Source: Pardosa pseudoannulata
Lineage: Eukaryota; Arthropoda; Arachnida; Araneae; Lycosidae
Assembly (NCBI GenBank): GCA_032207245.1
Contig: CM063506.1
Span: 45,356,230-45,420,229 of the forward strand
DNA length: 64,000 nt
Direction: 5' to 3'
Shown piece by piece: positions 1-11,687 of this stretch (position 1 is the stretch's first letter; each line of letters starts with the position of its first letter). The position numbers were made by a program, and so were the translations under genes. The notes under the pieces are model-generated. The model was not told where the DNA came from. It was given only the letters and a program-made list of their open reading frames with translations, and did not search any database.

Positions 1-158
1 AATAATGTAAAAACTAGTTTTTATTTGTCTAAATTTTTCCAGAATCTATGTAGTAGACAAGAACATTCGGCTTCGTTTTCCTGTATATACCGTTATTTTT
101 GTACCCACAAACAAACCATGTTGTTAAACTAACCCGTACGTGTCCCACACACAATGTG
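1..158 (+). mobile_element. piggyBac-like element, 3' end (cut by window edge)
   Basis: Positions 1-140 match 16955-17095 at roughly 90% identity by eye. The segment ends ...CCCACACACAATGTG directly against TTAA (159-162), the target site duplicated by piggyBac elements. The opposite end type (CACATTGTGTGCGGG) is seen at 16670. No transposase is visible. The 5' part is outside the window. Confidence 0.45.
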
Positions 159-162
159 TTAA

Positions 163-575
163 ATAGTAACTAACAAAAGACATTAAAACTAGTATGACTG
201 ACGTAATAACCTTAAATCTGGTGTGACGTGGCGTCACTAACGCAACATGCAACTATACAAATAACCAACAGCCTTAAGTGATAACAAATAAAGGACACGC
301 TTGCTAAGTCCTATTATTTATTTATTTATTTATTTATTATGGTTAATTTATTTTATTAACCCTTAATAAAATAACTTTCCATTTAGCTATACACAACAAA
401 TTTCGCTTCAATATGCATATGTATGGCCACTTATCTCTGCCTAGATATTTAAAAAAATCAGTGTTATAATATCTCATTTTCTCATGTGAGATAATAGTTT
501 ATATTAAAAGTAAATGTACAAAATGTTTAAAAAAAAAAAAAAAACTTAGTTTCCGTTTATATGATGAATTTTATT

Positions 576-617
<42 letters not shown>

Positions 618-2109
618 TTTTTTTTTTGTGTGTGTGTGTGTGTAAGGTTTACATTTCCATTGAGTGGCTCTACATTAGTATTATTTATTACCTCTTTGTG
701 TTACCGTCAAATAAATATAAATAAAATTATATATATCAGGAGTCGGCAACCTATGATTCGCAAATCACCAAGAACCCATTTGATAATTTCAAAGGGCTCT
801 CTTGAATTCCGAAAATAAAGTATAATATTTAAAAATAAACATTTATTCCGCGGAACACACTTTGAAAAACCCTACTTCAAATCATAAGTAATTCGTGACT
901 TTCTTAGTATCTTCTTGCAGCTTGAAGACCACTTACCAATTTGCAAGCTAGTTAAAAATTTATTGAAATGATCAAGTGGAGGTAATTTTCTTACAAAATA
1001 TTTCCACAGTAGTTAAGGTTAACTTTCTGAAAATTCAGATGTTTGTATTCGTCTTAAGATTACTAACTTATAATAAGCTAACTAAACTGAAGTTCAACGT
1101 CAAAGATAACTTTGAAATCGAAGAAACTTTTATAAAAAGTGTTAAAAAAATTGTTTGTTTATATAGCATTTATAATTTTATTTTATTTTTTTTTCTCACA
1201 TTTCATTCTTGTGTTTGTTTCTTGTGTTTTGTTATATTTGCTATCCTTATTTTAAAAAATCATCAAACGTTTCTGACCCGTAAAGTTTTTCTTTATACCC
1301 TCGTTTTGTTTGATTTTGACCAGCAGCCAAAAAACACCTACTGATCACTGCATTATACAGTGACACTCTTTAATGCTTAATTAATTCGTACTTTAAAAAA
1401 ATAGCAAAATTTTGCGAATTTAGTAACCTGCAATATCTAAAATTCTACATATTTTTGTTGATGGACATTTTTGCTATCAAGACTTGTTAGTCATGTTGGA
1501 TAACGTTTTGTGGCTAATGGACTAGCGCATCACGTTGTTAATCGTCTGACACAGAAGCACTGCTTCAGATACGAAAGTGAATTGCAAAACAACTCGCTGT
1601 CAGTTGAATCATTCATTTCCGTTTGGGTTAATTTATCTTAATGGTTCTTTTGTCATTGCGGAAGGCTTAATTTTAAAAGGTGAATAAAAGCAATGCGTTG
1701 ATTGAACCGCATGGAAGCAGTGATTATAGTAATCTAATGCTGTATTTATTTTCCTTATAGCTTTTTTTTTTTTTTTCTTTTTTTTTTTTTTTTAAGAAAA
1801 GGTTTAAATTATTCTGTATCGTTTGGTATAGTAGATTGATTGATGATGTCTTGGACAGATCCTGTTTTAAAGAAAACTATTTTTTTTTTTTGCACCCGTT
1901 GGTTTATGTATATATAATATTTTAACTCAAATCAACTTAATTATAATTGTTTTCTAGACTAAATGTTTGGCCATTCTATTCCTAAAATTACAACCATTTA
2001 GCGAAATACCTGTGTTTCTTTTACGGATCTTCTAACCTTTTGACGATTTCGCGAACACTAAAATTAATTTCTGCTTAGCTCAGCTATTCGTATATAACTT
2101 CTTATGTAG
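163..2109. other. AT-rich non-coding stretch
   Basis: No exon or RNA gene is supported. It contains a (TTTA)n run at about 318-341, another at about 574-605 followed by a T tract and a short (GT)n at 628-642, and poly-T tracts near 1761-1795. The open frames at 561-818 and 976-1344 are low-complexity and show no family features. Confidence 0.6.
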
Positions 2110-2385
2110 CCTCCACATTATGGCCAATTGTTCACCATTTCCTGGTGGTGGCCTTGAACGATGGTTCACGGGTTGCATCCACACTATGGCCCACTAAATG
2201 AGCCGAGCACGTGGATTCGTCCATAGGATCTACTGCGCATCTGGCTGCCTTTGATCTTTGGAGAAAAACCGCCTCCGAAGCCATTGTTCGCCAAGGCTAT
2301 TTTATCGTCTGCCGCCATCAACCATGATAAGCCATACCCCATCCAGACGATGGTAATAGTTTTGCAGTGGGCCATAATGTGGAGG
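2110..2385. mobile_element. Short inverted-repeat element (MITE-like, 276 bp)
   Basis: The ends are perfect inverted repeats of 16 bp: CCTCCACATTATGGCC at the left and its reverse complement at the right. A related internal copy (CCACACTATGGCCCAC) starts near 2179. GC content is well above the surroundings. I see no clear target-site duplication, so the outer boundary may be a few bases off. The minus-strand open frame inside it (2184-2375) is not like any protein I recognise. Confidence 0.5.
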
Positions 2386-3269
2386 GGCTTTTTGCTTAAC
2401 TTACCTTCCGTCCTCGTTCCCTAAGTGACTTGTTCTTAACATTCTCATTCACTTGCCCACCACCACCACTACCGAACCAAATGCAAGGCGTTTTGACAAC
2501 AAAACAACATAGATGGGTTTTCTCCGTAAATTGTTCTGTATTTTAATCTTCAAATTTTGCTGTTTTCTTTCATGGAATAACGACCGTTTCTTATGGATAT
2601 AACATTAAAATTTGTAGTAGATATAAAAAAATCCATTACACGCACGTACGTACATGTGCCTGATATGATTGAGTAACATATATTTAGAATATTCATAATT
2701 TTCTTTAATGTTCAAAAAAGGGAAAGAATTTCAAATCTCAACGATCTCAACTTCCTTTAAAAATGTTGTTATATTTGTGTTTTTATACAATCGAACCTCG
2801 TTATCGCAAAAAAACCTTAAAACGAAGGAAAGCTTTCTCCTTCAGGTTGTATTGGATTATAACAATTACGTCGTTAATACGAACTTGAAGACATTCGACA
2901 GCATGTAAAAAGAGAGTTCTTTACTATAGATTATTTTATAACTAAAAATATTCGGAGAAATGTGTTTTATCTCACGTATTTATTCATTTCAAACGGGTAT
3001 GCAATTTTGAAAACAGTTTCACTTTCGCTTAAAGATGGATGGGGAAAGTAACCAGATAACTCATGAAAGTGTCTTTCAAACATGGTTATCATTTCCTAAA
3101 CCACTCGATAAAACTTTTTATTTATTCGTTCTTCAGTTTCCCACAACCCTTTATATCCATCCTTCTTAAAGTAGCGATTTTCGACCCTAGTTTCGCGTAC
3201 CCTAACATTCAAAAGAATAATAACAGTAGGTTTTACAATTACTAATTGAATTTTGATTGTAATTATAAA

Positions 3270-3318
3270 CAGGGCCATCAAATATTGTAAGAAAATACAT
3301 AAACATGTTATGTACACA

Positions 3319-3364
<46 letters not shown>

Positions 3365-3448
3365 TGCATATATATATATATATATACACACACACGCGCA
3401 TATATATATATACACACACACACGCATATATATATATATACACACACA

Positions 3449-3484
<36 letters not shown>

Positions 3485-4062
3485 TATATATATACACACA
3501 CACACACACACGTTATATATAATATATTCAGAATGAACTCTCTAAATAGTCTGTTAATCCTTAAAATGTTCCTAACATTAATTTAAATTTTTTTTCTATT
3601 TTTCCTTATTAATACTTAAAAATATTTTTGAACACTTTAGGGGCATCATTTTGCTGATAAACTGAATACTTTATTTCAGGGGATTATTTTTATTTAAACG
3701 TTGAATTTTCTTAAAAATCTGGCAAATTTCTAAATATAAATTTAGTTATAATAACTTTAATAAATTCAAAATTTAAAACTATTACCCGGAATTATATTAA
3801 GACATATTCTGAGTGTTTGGTAGACATTGTTAAGAATCTATACAGGTTTAGAAACATTTTAAAAAATAAGAATTTATTAAAAACAATTTTTAAACACATT
3901 GGATTTTATAATATAAAAAAAAAAAGTTTTCTCATCTTTTACTTATTTCTACTTCGGGCGAATCGTTCTATTTCGGACTTCATTTTCCTCACGGTACAGC
4001 TCCATTAAGACTGATGCGCCTGTGGCAAATGCCACCTTTGCCATGCCCTTGTTACGGCCCTG
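3270..4062. mobile_element. Non-autonomous hAT-type transposon (793 bp) with 8-bp TSD
   Basis: The left end is CAGGGCCATC and the right end, read in reverse complement, is CAGGGCCGTAAC, so the terminal inverted repeat is CAGGGCC plus a few bases. The flanks carry an exact 8-bp duplication ATTATAAA at 3262-3269 and 4063-4070, the length made by hAT transposases. There is no transposase frame. The compound (TA)n/(CA)n microsatellite at 3313-3512 lies inside, so it travelled with or expanded in the element. A related left end is at 55419. Confidence 0.8.
3313..3512. repeat. Compound (TA)n/(CA)n microsatellite
   Basis: Alternating blocks of TA repeats and CACACA with recurring GCATATAT junctions. 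All open frames across it on both strands are Tyr/Ile/Val/Cys repeats with no coding meaning. Confidence 0.9.
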
Positions 4063-4529
4063 ATTATAAATGTAACACGTTATTTAATTTTATACAATCA
4101 CCTTGCACTAATTTTCTAGCCTGCCTCAAAAACTTACCGAATCGTAGAGTTAATTTAAAAACTAATGGTTTTTACTTGTAAAAGAAAAGTTTAATGATTT
4201 TAGTTTGTTGATATCGTTTTGAAAAAGTATATGAAACTTTATCATTTTGACGATGTTTAAATTTTAAATATAGTGTTTATCTAATTTATTTTTAAGAGAT
4301 TTTTTTTATATCGATGTTCCCAACCTGAGTACACTGAAATAGTATGATCTATAGTGGAAACTTAGTAAGCCTGTTTTTAATGGATAAGAACTGCAGGCTT
4401 AAAGATCTCCCAGATAAAATTGTATGAGTATGCATGACAGATAAGTTAAACACTATCAAGGTAATGAACACGTGATTCATATTTGATATTTTTTTTTATT
4501 TGTCACTTCTTCTATTCCTATACCACAAT

Positions 4530-4617
<88 letters not shown>

Positions 4618-5372
4618 GCATACATGCCATAGAAATAAAAAAAACTAGAAGTAGAATATAAAATTATTTAAAAAAGAACCTGTTATATATTACAATAAAA
4701 AAGGATTGGAATAGATACTGTTTGCTTATACCTTTGGAGAATTGGCATACTAATTTGGGCTTAAAACGTTTTTTGCGTGCTTGCGTGTGACACACATATC
4801 ATATATACGTACAAGGTTTAATATTGTGGATAATATTAAGAGATATTTCGCTACTTTTGTATGGGCAGAGGTAGGGGGCATTTGCCATTTAAAATTTTGT
4901 TCTCCAAAATCGCCATTAATTACTGTGTCTTGGAGTCTGAATTATCATAGCATGTATAATTTTTTTCTTCACGTTGAGTATTTAAACATAAAGTCGTGTA
5001 CACATAAAACAAAATTAGAGCATAAAATTTAAGAGTTTTTGCTTCTATTTGTAAAGATTTAAAGAAACTTTTTTTTTTTTGTTTGTTTGATACTAACACC
5101 CGCATTACAAACGACTAATTTTGTCAATCAATTTATTTTGTTGACAAGTAATACAGGAAAATTACATTTGATATAGCTCTTAAACCTCTAACTAAATTTT
5201 TAACCGGGTGTTATGTGTAGATTATTTTTAATTTAAGTAAGATGTTTAATTTAAAAATAGTAACGAGTAAACATCTTCTTATGTGTTTTATTTTATTATT
5301 TTTCTATCAAAGGTAATAAACTAAATGTGAATTCAAATTATTTCAGGGTCTTAAATCGAAAGTAACTATATA
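4063..5372. repeat. AT-rich spacer with a long (TA)n tract
   Basis: A nearly pure (TA)n run covers 4532-4613. The rest is AT-rich with no supported gene. A GC patch at 4860-4915 (GGTAGGGGGCATTTGCC) resembles degraded hAT-end sequence but is too short to call. Confidence 0.6.
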
Positions 5373-6123
5373 CATGGTTTCCGCGCACTTGGAAAGTCAG
5401 GGAAAGTAATGGAAAATCATGGATTTAGACAATGGATTAATTTTGTCATGGAAAGTCATGGATCCGCTAAACTACCGATTAAAAAACATGCATTGAATTG
5501 TTTAATTCTATTTTTACTTGTCATTTAGCTGAAGTTACTGAGTTTGGTATTTATGTATTATCCTATTGACCCTATTGCCAAGTAAAATTTGTTCGCCAAG
5601 GAAACTCAAAGCAAGAAAGCTTAATGGGTGGGTAAATGTATATTATTCTGGTTTTTTCTTAAATTGTAGATTAAAATTTTATTAATATAATAATTATTTT
5701 TTAATAAAAATTAAGATTTTTGCACAAAATATAAGTTTATCTCTAGGGATATTGTATATAAACATTATACGGTTATATTTTGCTATTATTCATGGTCACT
5801 TAGATAATACCAAAGTACCCTGAATTCAAATTGGAAACATTTTGATTGAAAAATTGCTATATGATTAAACTTATGTATGTAGATACAACAATTTATTTTT
5901 ATGTATGAGTTTATTAACACTTATAAAGTAAGTTTATAGTTTTTTTATGATAAAATTCCTGTAATTTCTCTAAAAGCATATATTTTATTTGTATGTACAT
6001 CAGAAGTTTTATTCATATATACTTTAACGAAAGCTTTTTAAAGTCATGGAAAATGATCTGCTAAATCAGGGAAAGTCATGAAAAGTCATGGATTTGAAAA
6101 AATTTATTTTGGCAGATACCCTG
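5373..6123. mobile_element. hAT-like non-autonomous element
   Basis: The left end starts CATGGTTTCCGCGC and the right end in reverse complement starts CAGGGTATCTGCC. Both subterminal regions carry repeated AAAGTCATGG/AGTCAGGG words in direct and inverted orientation, a pattern typical of hAT families. I could not find a convincing 8-bp duplication, so either the boundaries are slightly off or the flanks have decayed. No transposase frame. Confidence 0.5.
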
Positions 6124-6250
6124 TATATAACAAAGTTCCTTTCATATTGACACTAAATCTTGTTTTATCGGACTACGTAACGTGGTTACGTTTAATTCTG
6201 CTTGGACGATCCAAGCTCCTGCGTCGGGGGTTACTCAGTTTAAAGGTCAA

Positions 6251-7125
6251 AAATTGAGTCTTTCGTTTTGAAGAGCACCGCTAGGGTGAAAAAACAATTT
6301 TTAGTTCATATTGGGTCCTTGTAAATTGTAGCTAAGGTAAGTGTGATTCTAATTCAAAAATTTCCGAAAATTTGTGTGACTCTGTTCCGAAAATCGTAAA
6401 AAGCAGTCTTCGAAAATTTAGACAGAATTTCAGAAACATCTGTTTCTGAAAATTGAAAAGTTTTTTTTAAAACTATCTTCAGCTTCAAATAAAAAATATA
6501 AATGAATTTTGAAGATGATCAGAAAGTTTTATATCTTTTCTCACCCTTTTTTCTTTTTTGACGCTTCCACAAATCTTTTTTTTTTTAACCGAAGAACTGT
6601 AATATTATGTTATGTTATTTTCTTTTTTAAAGCAAAATTTTAAAACTTAAACTTATGTATTCATATTAAGAAATTGATTTTATGTTTTCTAGATAACAAC
6701 ACACATACTGATTGTTTGTATTATTTTATACACTTATATTTGCAACTCTATAATAAGGTGATATATATTAGAACATATTAATATATTGATATTTGGTAAA
6801 CGATAAATATACAATATTAAAATTCAGATATCATCCACCTCTAGTTTGACATCCAGAAATTAACCTTAATATAGTTTTTATTTTAAATTAGTAGCGTATG
6901 CTTTTTCAGAAAACTTTGTAGGATGTTCAGAAAATTTTCTTTCTTTCTTAGAATCACCCATGAGCTAGAAACCAACTAGAAAACACCCAGACTTGGGTTC
7001 TCACCTCCAGTTGTATAGTTGAACGACATTGCGTCGTTCATGAACCCATTTTACGCGCTCTAACTGCTTTAGTAAACACGAGGGTTTTTGATCCGCTCAG
7101 ACCTTAAAATCGCAACCCTCCAGTT
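6251..7125. repeat. Dispersed repeat copy 1 (pairs with 9197-9425)
   Basis: Two blocks (about 6251-6345 and 7010-7125) align in order with 9197-9275 and 9318-9425. Shared words include CTTTCGTTTT, CCGCTAGGGT, TGGGTCCT and ACCCATTTTAC versus ACCTATTTTAC. In this copy the blocks are separated by the insert at 6341-6959. Family unknown. Confidence 0.5.
6341..6959. mobile_element. Terminal-inverted-repeat element nested in a dispersed repeat
   Basis: The left end is GTGTGATTCTAATTC and the right end in reverse complement is GGGTGATTCTAAGAAAG, so the shared core is GTGATTCTAA. It separates two blocks that are close together in the paralogous copy near 9.3 kb, which supports an insertion. Internal sequence is AT-rich with CGAAAATTT-like repeats. 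No transposase and no clear duplication. Confidence 0.5.
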
Positions 7126-7178
7126 AATAAGTTGACTCTTTTTTTTCATCTCAGCTACCTCTGCTCACTTCATATAAC

Positions 7179-7618
7179 CAGACATGCTCCGGAGAAATGA
7201 GAAATTTTTATAACTCCGGAAACTTCTCGGATTTCTCCGGAAAATAACAAAACTTTTGAACAGCTTAAAGATTACAATTCAACAATTAAATACAAAGTTT
7301 TGCAAAAAATAATACTGAATATTACTTTTTTCACACATTGAGTAGACACTCTAGAATCCCTGTTAATAGAAAAATGGAAATATTTTAATCGGGGTCAATG
7401 TTGCTATGAGAAACACTGTTCTGAAAAATAAGTTGTTAAAGCTAAAAAAGCTACTTATAAATTTTTGAATGCATAAATTTTAATTTACCTTTTACAACTT
7501 ATTACTGTGTAAATATTTTAAATTTTAATTTAGAAACCAATAAGATATGTACTTATGTATAATCTATAATTAGCGTATTAAAATTTCAAACCACGCTATT
7601 GCTCCGGACAAGTGCCTG
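7179..7618. mobile_element. hAT-like MITE, copy 1 (440 bp)
   Basis: The left end is CAGACATGCTCCGGAG and the right end in reverse complement is CAGGCACTTGTCCGGAG. The body aligns over about 370 bp with 36905-37372 (shared words AACAATTAAATACAAAGTT and TAGAAAAATGGAAATATTTT). This copy lacks about 65 bp that are present in the other. No duplication is clear at the flanks. Confidence 0.55.
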
Positions 7619-7816
7619 TATGTTGGCAAATCTGTATAACGTTGTATGTAGTTTTTTTGTTTTTTTTTTTTTAATCGAAAGATTTTATTTAGGGAGATGG
7701 ATTGCAAAGAAGTTTATCTTCGATAGTTAAATATTTTGCTTTATGCATTTAATTGCTTTTCTTAGCATGGTTTTAGTACAAATGTATTAAAGGTTCAATA
7801 GCTGCATTGTATCTTT

Positions 7817-7860
7817 TACCGAAGTAGTGCTACCATGCAAATGGTAGCACTACTTCGGTA
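7817..7860. repeat. Perfect 44-bp palindrome (19-bp arms, 6-bp loop)
   Basis: The left arm is TACCGAAGTAGTGCTACCA and the right arm is its exact reverse complement, with loop TGCAAA. A third partial copy (TACCGAAGTAGTGCT) follows at 7885-7899. The loop region creates ATGCAAAT, repeated at 7868-7875. It may be the end of a foldback element or an extruding hairpin. There is no coding sequence nearby. Confidence 0.85.
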
Positions 7861-7899
7861 TGGTACCATGCAAATGGTGCAAATTACCGAAGTAGTGCT

Positions 7900-8744
7900 G
7901 CAAAACAATGGCGTTAAACCATCAATTGTCAACCTGCTAATTATTCTCAAGTAGAGGTGATTCGCATGTATTAAGAGGAAATTTTTACTTTATAAGATTT
8001 TAGGAGATTACACCTACATTTTTTTCCAACAACGTTGTAACTCAAATTCAGCCAGTCTTGTTAGCAAAAGTAACGAAATCTGAAATCTCTAAAAAGTAGC
8101 AAAAATGAAGAAATTATCACAAAAATCTACTATCGATTCTGAGAAAAATAACATAAAATGTAATTCTAGTCCTTTCGTGACTTCATACTTGCTTCCTGCT
8201 TCTTTATTACTATATTTTTAGTAGTATCAAATTACAAAAGCGGTTTCCCGTTTATCAATGTCATTTGTTTGTTATAACTTATATTCTACCGAAGTTTCAA
8301 GTTATCAAAATGTTTAATCTACCCCTTCTTTTTTTCCACTTATGATGTTCGCTGGGGAATCGTTTTGATGGGGATTTTACAGTTCATTACACGTAATTAA
8401 TTATAAAAGCAGTTCTGCACTTTCTATATATATGAGCCTTTCAGTGTTCATATATAGAAATCAGTCTAAGATCATATCACACATTGACTAACTCCATTTT
8501 TTAAAAATTACAAATATATTATAAAAGCTCTTAAAAAGTGCCAAGAGTAGCTTATTCACTGACCCAAAAAATTTACCATTAATCCATGCCGATAACTAAA
8601 ATTGGGGAATATTGGTTTGAATGAAAACTGCGTGGCATATTTTGTGCATTGACGTTCCAGTTTATCAATATCCCAAAAATGAAGTTGGTCAGTGTGTGCA
8701 CTGAACGGCTCATATGTAGAATCAAAGAATTTGGGAATTTGCTC
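7900..8744. other. AT-rich stretch without a gene
   Basis: No exon is supported. An imperfect inverted repeat (TTTCTATATATATGA and TCATATATAGAAA) lies at 8422-8460. Confidence 0.5.
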
Positions 8745-8875
8745 TGGAACTCTACGATCGATTTTGTGCTACACGACAGCTAGACCATGATCTACTGCCT
8801 AAAGCAGATTCCGAACAGCTACAACATTCGTCGGTGTATCGGGATTCCAATCTACAAACTCGTTACCGAATGCCA
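8745..8875 (-). mobile_element. Degenerate tRNA-derived SINE, family 1
   Basis: On the minus strand this keeps the order of the family 1 body seen at 19998-20165 (CGGAATCTGCTTTAGGCAG, then a clamp before CATGGTCTAG). The B-box region is decayed (GGATTCCAATC on the plus strand is a weak match). Confidence 0.45.
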
Positions 8876-8979
8876 TCTTCCGGTGATAATTTGGTGTAGG
8901 CCATGTGCTTAACTTTTTTTTAACCATGCACACTGAATTGATTTTAAATATGATGCCCCCACATGGTAAATATAACTGG

Positions 8980-9085
8980 AGTTTTCAGGAATTGAACCCA
9001 GTGAGGCCACATATATACTGCCTCGCTGGGTTGACTATCTTGCCTCGATCAACTACGCTACTCTGTTGATAGAAATTGAAATAAA
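8980..9085 (-). mobile_element. tRNA-derived SINE, second family
   Basis: Read on the minus strand, TAGCGTAGTTGATCGAGG matches a polymerase III A box and GGGTTCAATTCC matches a B box, about 60 nt apart. The middle contains AACCCAGCGAGGCAG. It differs from family 1. There is no complete tRNA cloverleaf, so it is a SINE or tRNA relic and not a tRNA gene. Confidence 0.5.
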
Positions 9086-9196
9086 TAAATCTTTTAAATA
9101 TGATGAACAGATAAAGTTTTGTTTGGAAAGCTCGAATGCCGCTTTGACAAACCAAGCACGATTTGAGCCATACGCTATTTATATTAAGGCAAAGAA

Positions 9197-9425
9197 GTGC
9201 ACCTTTCGTTTTAACGACCGCTAGGGTAAAAGTACAACTTTTGCTCAAGTGGGTCCTCGTAATTTAGTAGCAGGGACAAAGCAGAAGACGCATAGGTTTA
9301 GGTATTCTTTGAGAACTTGGAGGACATTGTGACCACGAACCTATTTTACTTGCCCCAGTCACCTTTAACGAACACGACGGATCTTAGGCCGGTTCCTAAC
9401 CCGTAACCATCCAGTTACAATATCG
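9197..9425. repeat. Dispersed repeat copy 2 (uninterrupted)
   Basis: It aligns in order with the two blocks at 6251-6345 and 7010-7125 but without the 600 bp insert, so it represents the pre-insertion layout. Family unknown. Confidence 0.5.
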
Positions 9426-10559
9426 TTCCCTTTGCCGACTGAGATAACACGGCTTGACAGATAAAATAAAATTCTGAGGTAATCATCATCATCACCTTTA
9501 TTTCTTTTCATCCCCAGAGATTTAAGGCCTTCAATTTTGCTCTCCACTCACCCCTGTCTCTTGGGGGGGGGGTAATAAAAAGAAGAAAAATTCATTCTAT
9601 TTTGTTCAAGTACAATTAGAATGCACCTAAAAAAATTGACCAATGCTGACCCTTTGCTTAATATCTGTTGCAAAGAAATCTTATTAGACATAAAATTCAG
9701 AAGCTTAAGTCTCAAATCCCCTCGTTTGTCAATATCTAGTGAATTTCTTTTCTTAATTCACTAGATAGTACCAAATTTTAATTGCCCTTTGAAAAACCAT
9801 ATCCCCACCTTGACTATTGATTGATTGTAAATGAGTGTAGTTTCTCTTTCCGTATCACGTGAAGCCCGACAGCAAACTGTTTGTCTTTTAACCGTACGCG
9901 GAAATTCTGATATATTTCGTAAAAGAATCCATTCGTCGATTGTATTCAGGCGAAATGAGAATTTTCCGCGTATAAGGATGCGACAGTTTTACCATATCCT
10001 CGTGCTAGAGCATTAATAACTTGACGGATTTATCGTCCTTTTTGTTTTGCATGACGAGGGTTCATTTACTTGAAGCCCTTTTTATTGTACGCTGCCTATT
10101 CCATTAAAATTTTCTCACATTTGAGAAATATGAAAATGATCCCCGTCGCTTTTGTTTGCATTGTCAAAATAATAGAATGGATAAATGCTAATGAGGAAGT
10201 TAGCCTTGACGCCGTGTAAGATAAGATCTCTATCTACCTATTGTTGTACCTTGTCTCGAATTGTCAAATGTTTTAATTTACTTTAATTAATAGTTATTGA
10301 ATATAAAGTAGTCGGGAAACGGAAGAATAGTTAGGCCGTGGAATTGTTAAATTGGAGATGTTTGGGAGACTATGAAAATGAAATGTAACTTTTTTAAAAC
10401 GAGGATGAATCTATAAATACGTGCGTAGTTTTCCAAGTTCTGTTTGTTCAGAGAAAAAAATCGTTTTTTTACACACTGCCATCATTTTATCAGTAGTCCT
10501 AATCATTTCATCTTTTTATTTTTTTTATAAATCGAACAGTGGTCAAATTGTAGATAGCT
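9426..10559. other. Non-coding stretch with a short perfect hairpin
   Basis: A 12-bp perfect inverted repeat (ATCTAGTGAATT) with a 9-bp T-rich loop lies at 9734-9766. A run of nine or ten G is at about 9564-9573, and (ATC)4 is near 9482. Open frames here show no family features. Confidence 0.5.
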
Positions 10560-10717
10560 TCTCTTTGGTACCGGAGTTCGCGAGTTCGAGTCCCGCTGAT
10601 GGCATGGATATTCGTAGCCGTCCGGAATCGGCTTTAAGCGGTAGGTCCCGGTCTCATTAGCCCCTGGGTAGCAAAATAGCAGACCGTAGTGCTTGAAACC
10701 AAATTAAACCAATCCAT
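10560..10717 (+). mobile_element. tRNA-derived SINE, family 1
   Basis: It carries GGTACCGGAGTTCG, the B box GAGTTCGAGTCCC, GGCATGGATATTCGTAGCC, the AATCGGCTTTAAGC hairpin segment, GGTCTCATTAGCCCC, and an end with AAACCAAATTAAACCAATCC. The A-box head has been lost or replaced. The open frame 10421-10660 crosses it and is not a gene. Confidence 0.7.
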
Positions 10718-10979
10718 CTTACAACTGCAATACAGTTTCACGGAGAACATTACACCTACACACAGTCCATAAATAGTACCTGTATGGTACACATTTACAG
10801 TTTTTTAAAGCTTTTACCATGTAGCAATACGTATTTACTGTTCTCAAAGCATTATTACATAGGACGCAAGCAGCATTTCATGAAACGGTATTATTCATAA
10901 ACAACTCGCATTTGTATGTTGGAACGAGATATATATTAAATAAAATATCATTTTATTTATATTTTAATCTAAATTCCCA

Positions 10980-11131
10980 AACTGGATGGGTAGTGCGCTG
11001 CTGTTCGGTTCGAGTGATGCTGATGGCATTAATGTTCGTAGCTGTTCGAAAACAGCTTTCAGCAGTAGTTCCATGTCTCATTAGACCTCGTCTAGCAAAA
11101 CAGTAGCCTGTAGCGCTCCAAATCCAACAAT
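10980..11131 (+). mobile_element. tRNA-derived SINE, family 1, internally deleted
   Basis: Head ACTGGATGGGTAGTGCGCTG, then a deletion that joins the A-box region almost directly to GGTTCGAGTGATGC, then the usual GGCATTAATGTTCGTAGC body and a tail ending in AAATCCAACAATC. It lies 260 bp from the previous copy in the same orientation. Confidence 0.65.
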
Positions 11132-11687
11132 CTAAATTACTAGATTAAATTCAGTTATAATTATTTTATTATAATTACATAGTATTTTATTTATACTGGT
11201 TTAGTTTTTTTATTGTGCATTTATGCAAAGTTTCAGTAATTTGAGTTAATAATTGTCACAAATGCATTGTAGTGTCCAATGTCCCCTCAAGACCATTATG
11301 TCTAGTTTTGTTCGTCATTACAATACTTCTATTACTTTGTACTATGATAGCGATGGTGAACTTTTTGATTAGCTTGGCTGTAAAATTAAGATTTATTACT
11401 TTCAAGTATCCAGTGTGCCACTTGTTATATTTCTTTCAAGTATCAAGTCAAGTTTAAGTTTCAAGTTTATATTTCCGCTATTATCTACATAAAAATGTTT
11501 AGTTTTTAAAATTATTCATTGTACTCTTGTCACAATGTTAGAGGGTCATTGCTGTAATATAAAGATTTTTAGTAACATTTGTTTTTAATTGTTTGGTATA
11601 AGAAACCTTTTTACCTTACCATTTTTTTTTTTTAGATTTGGAAAATCAAACTGTCTGAATCATTGTAGGAGACATCACTCGTCTCAA

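Noticed and set aside
3096..3522. Overlapping Tyr/Ile/Cys/Val-rich open frames on both strands
   Set aside because: They are translations of the (TA)n/(CA)n microsatellite and have no start context or family features.
9365..9547. 60-codon minus-strand frame
   Set aside because: It overlaps the dispersed repeat and an ATC microsatellite; no protein motif.
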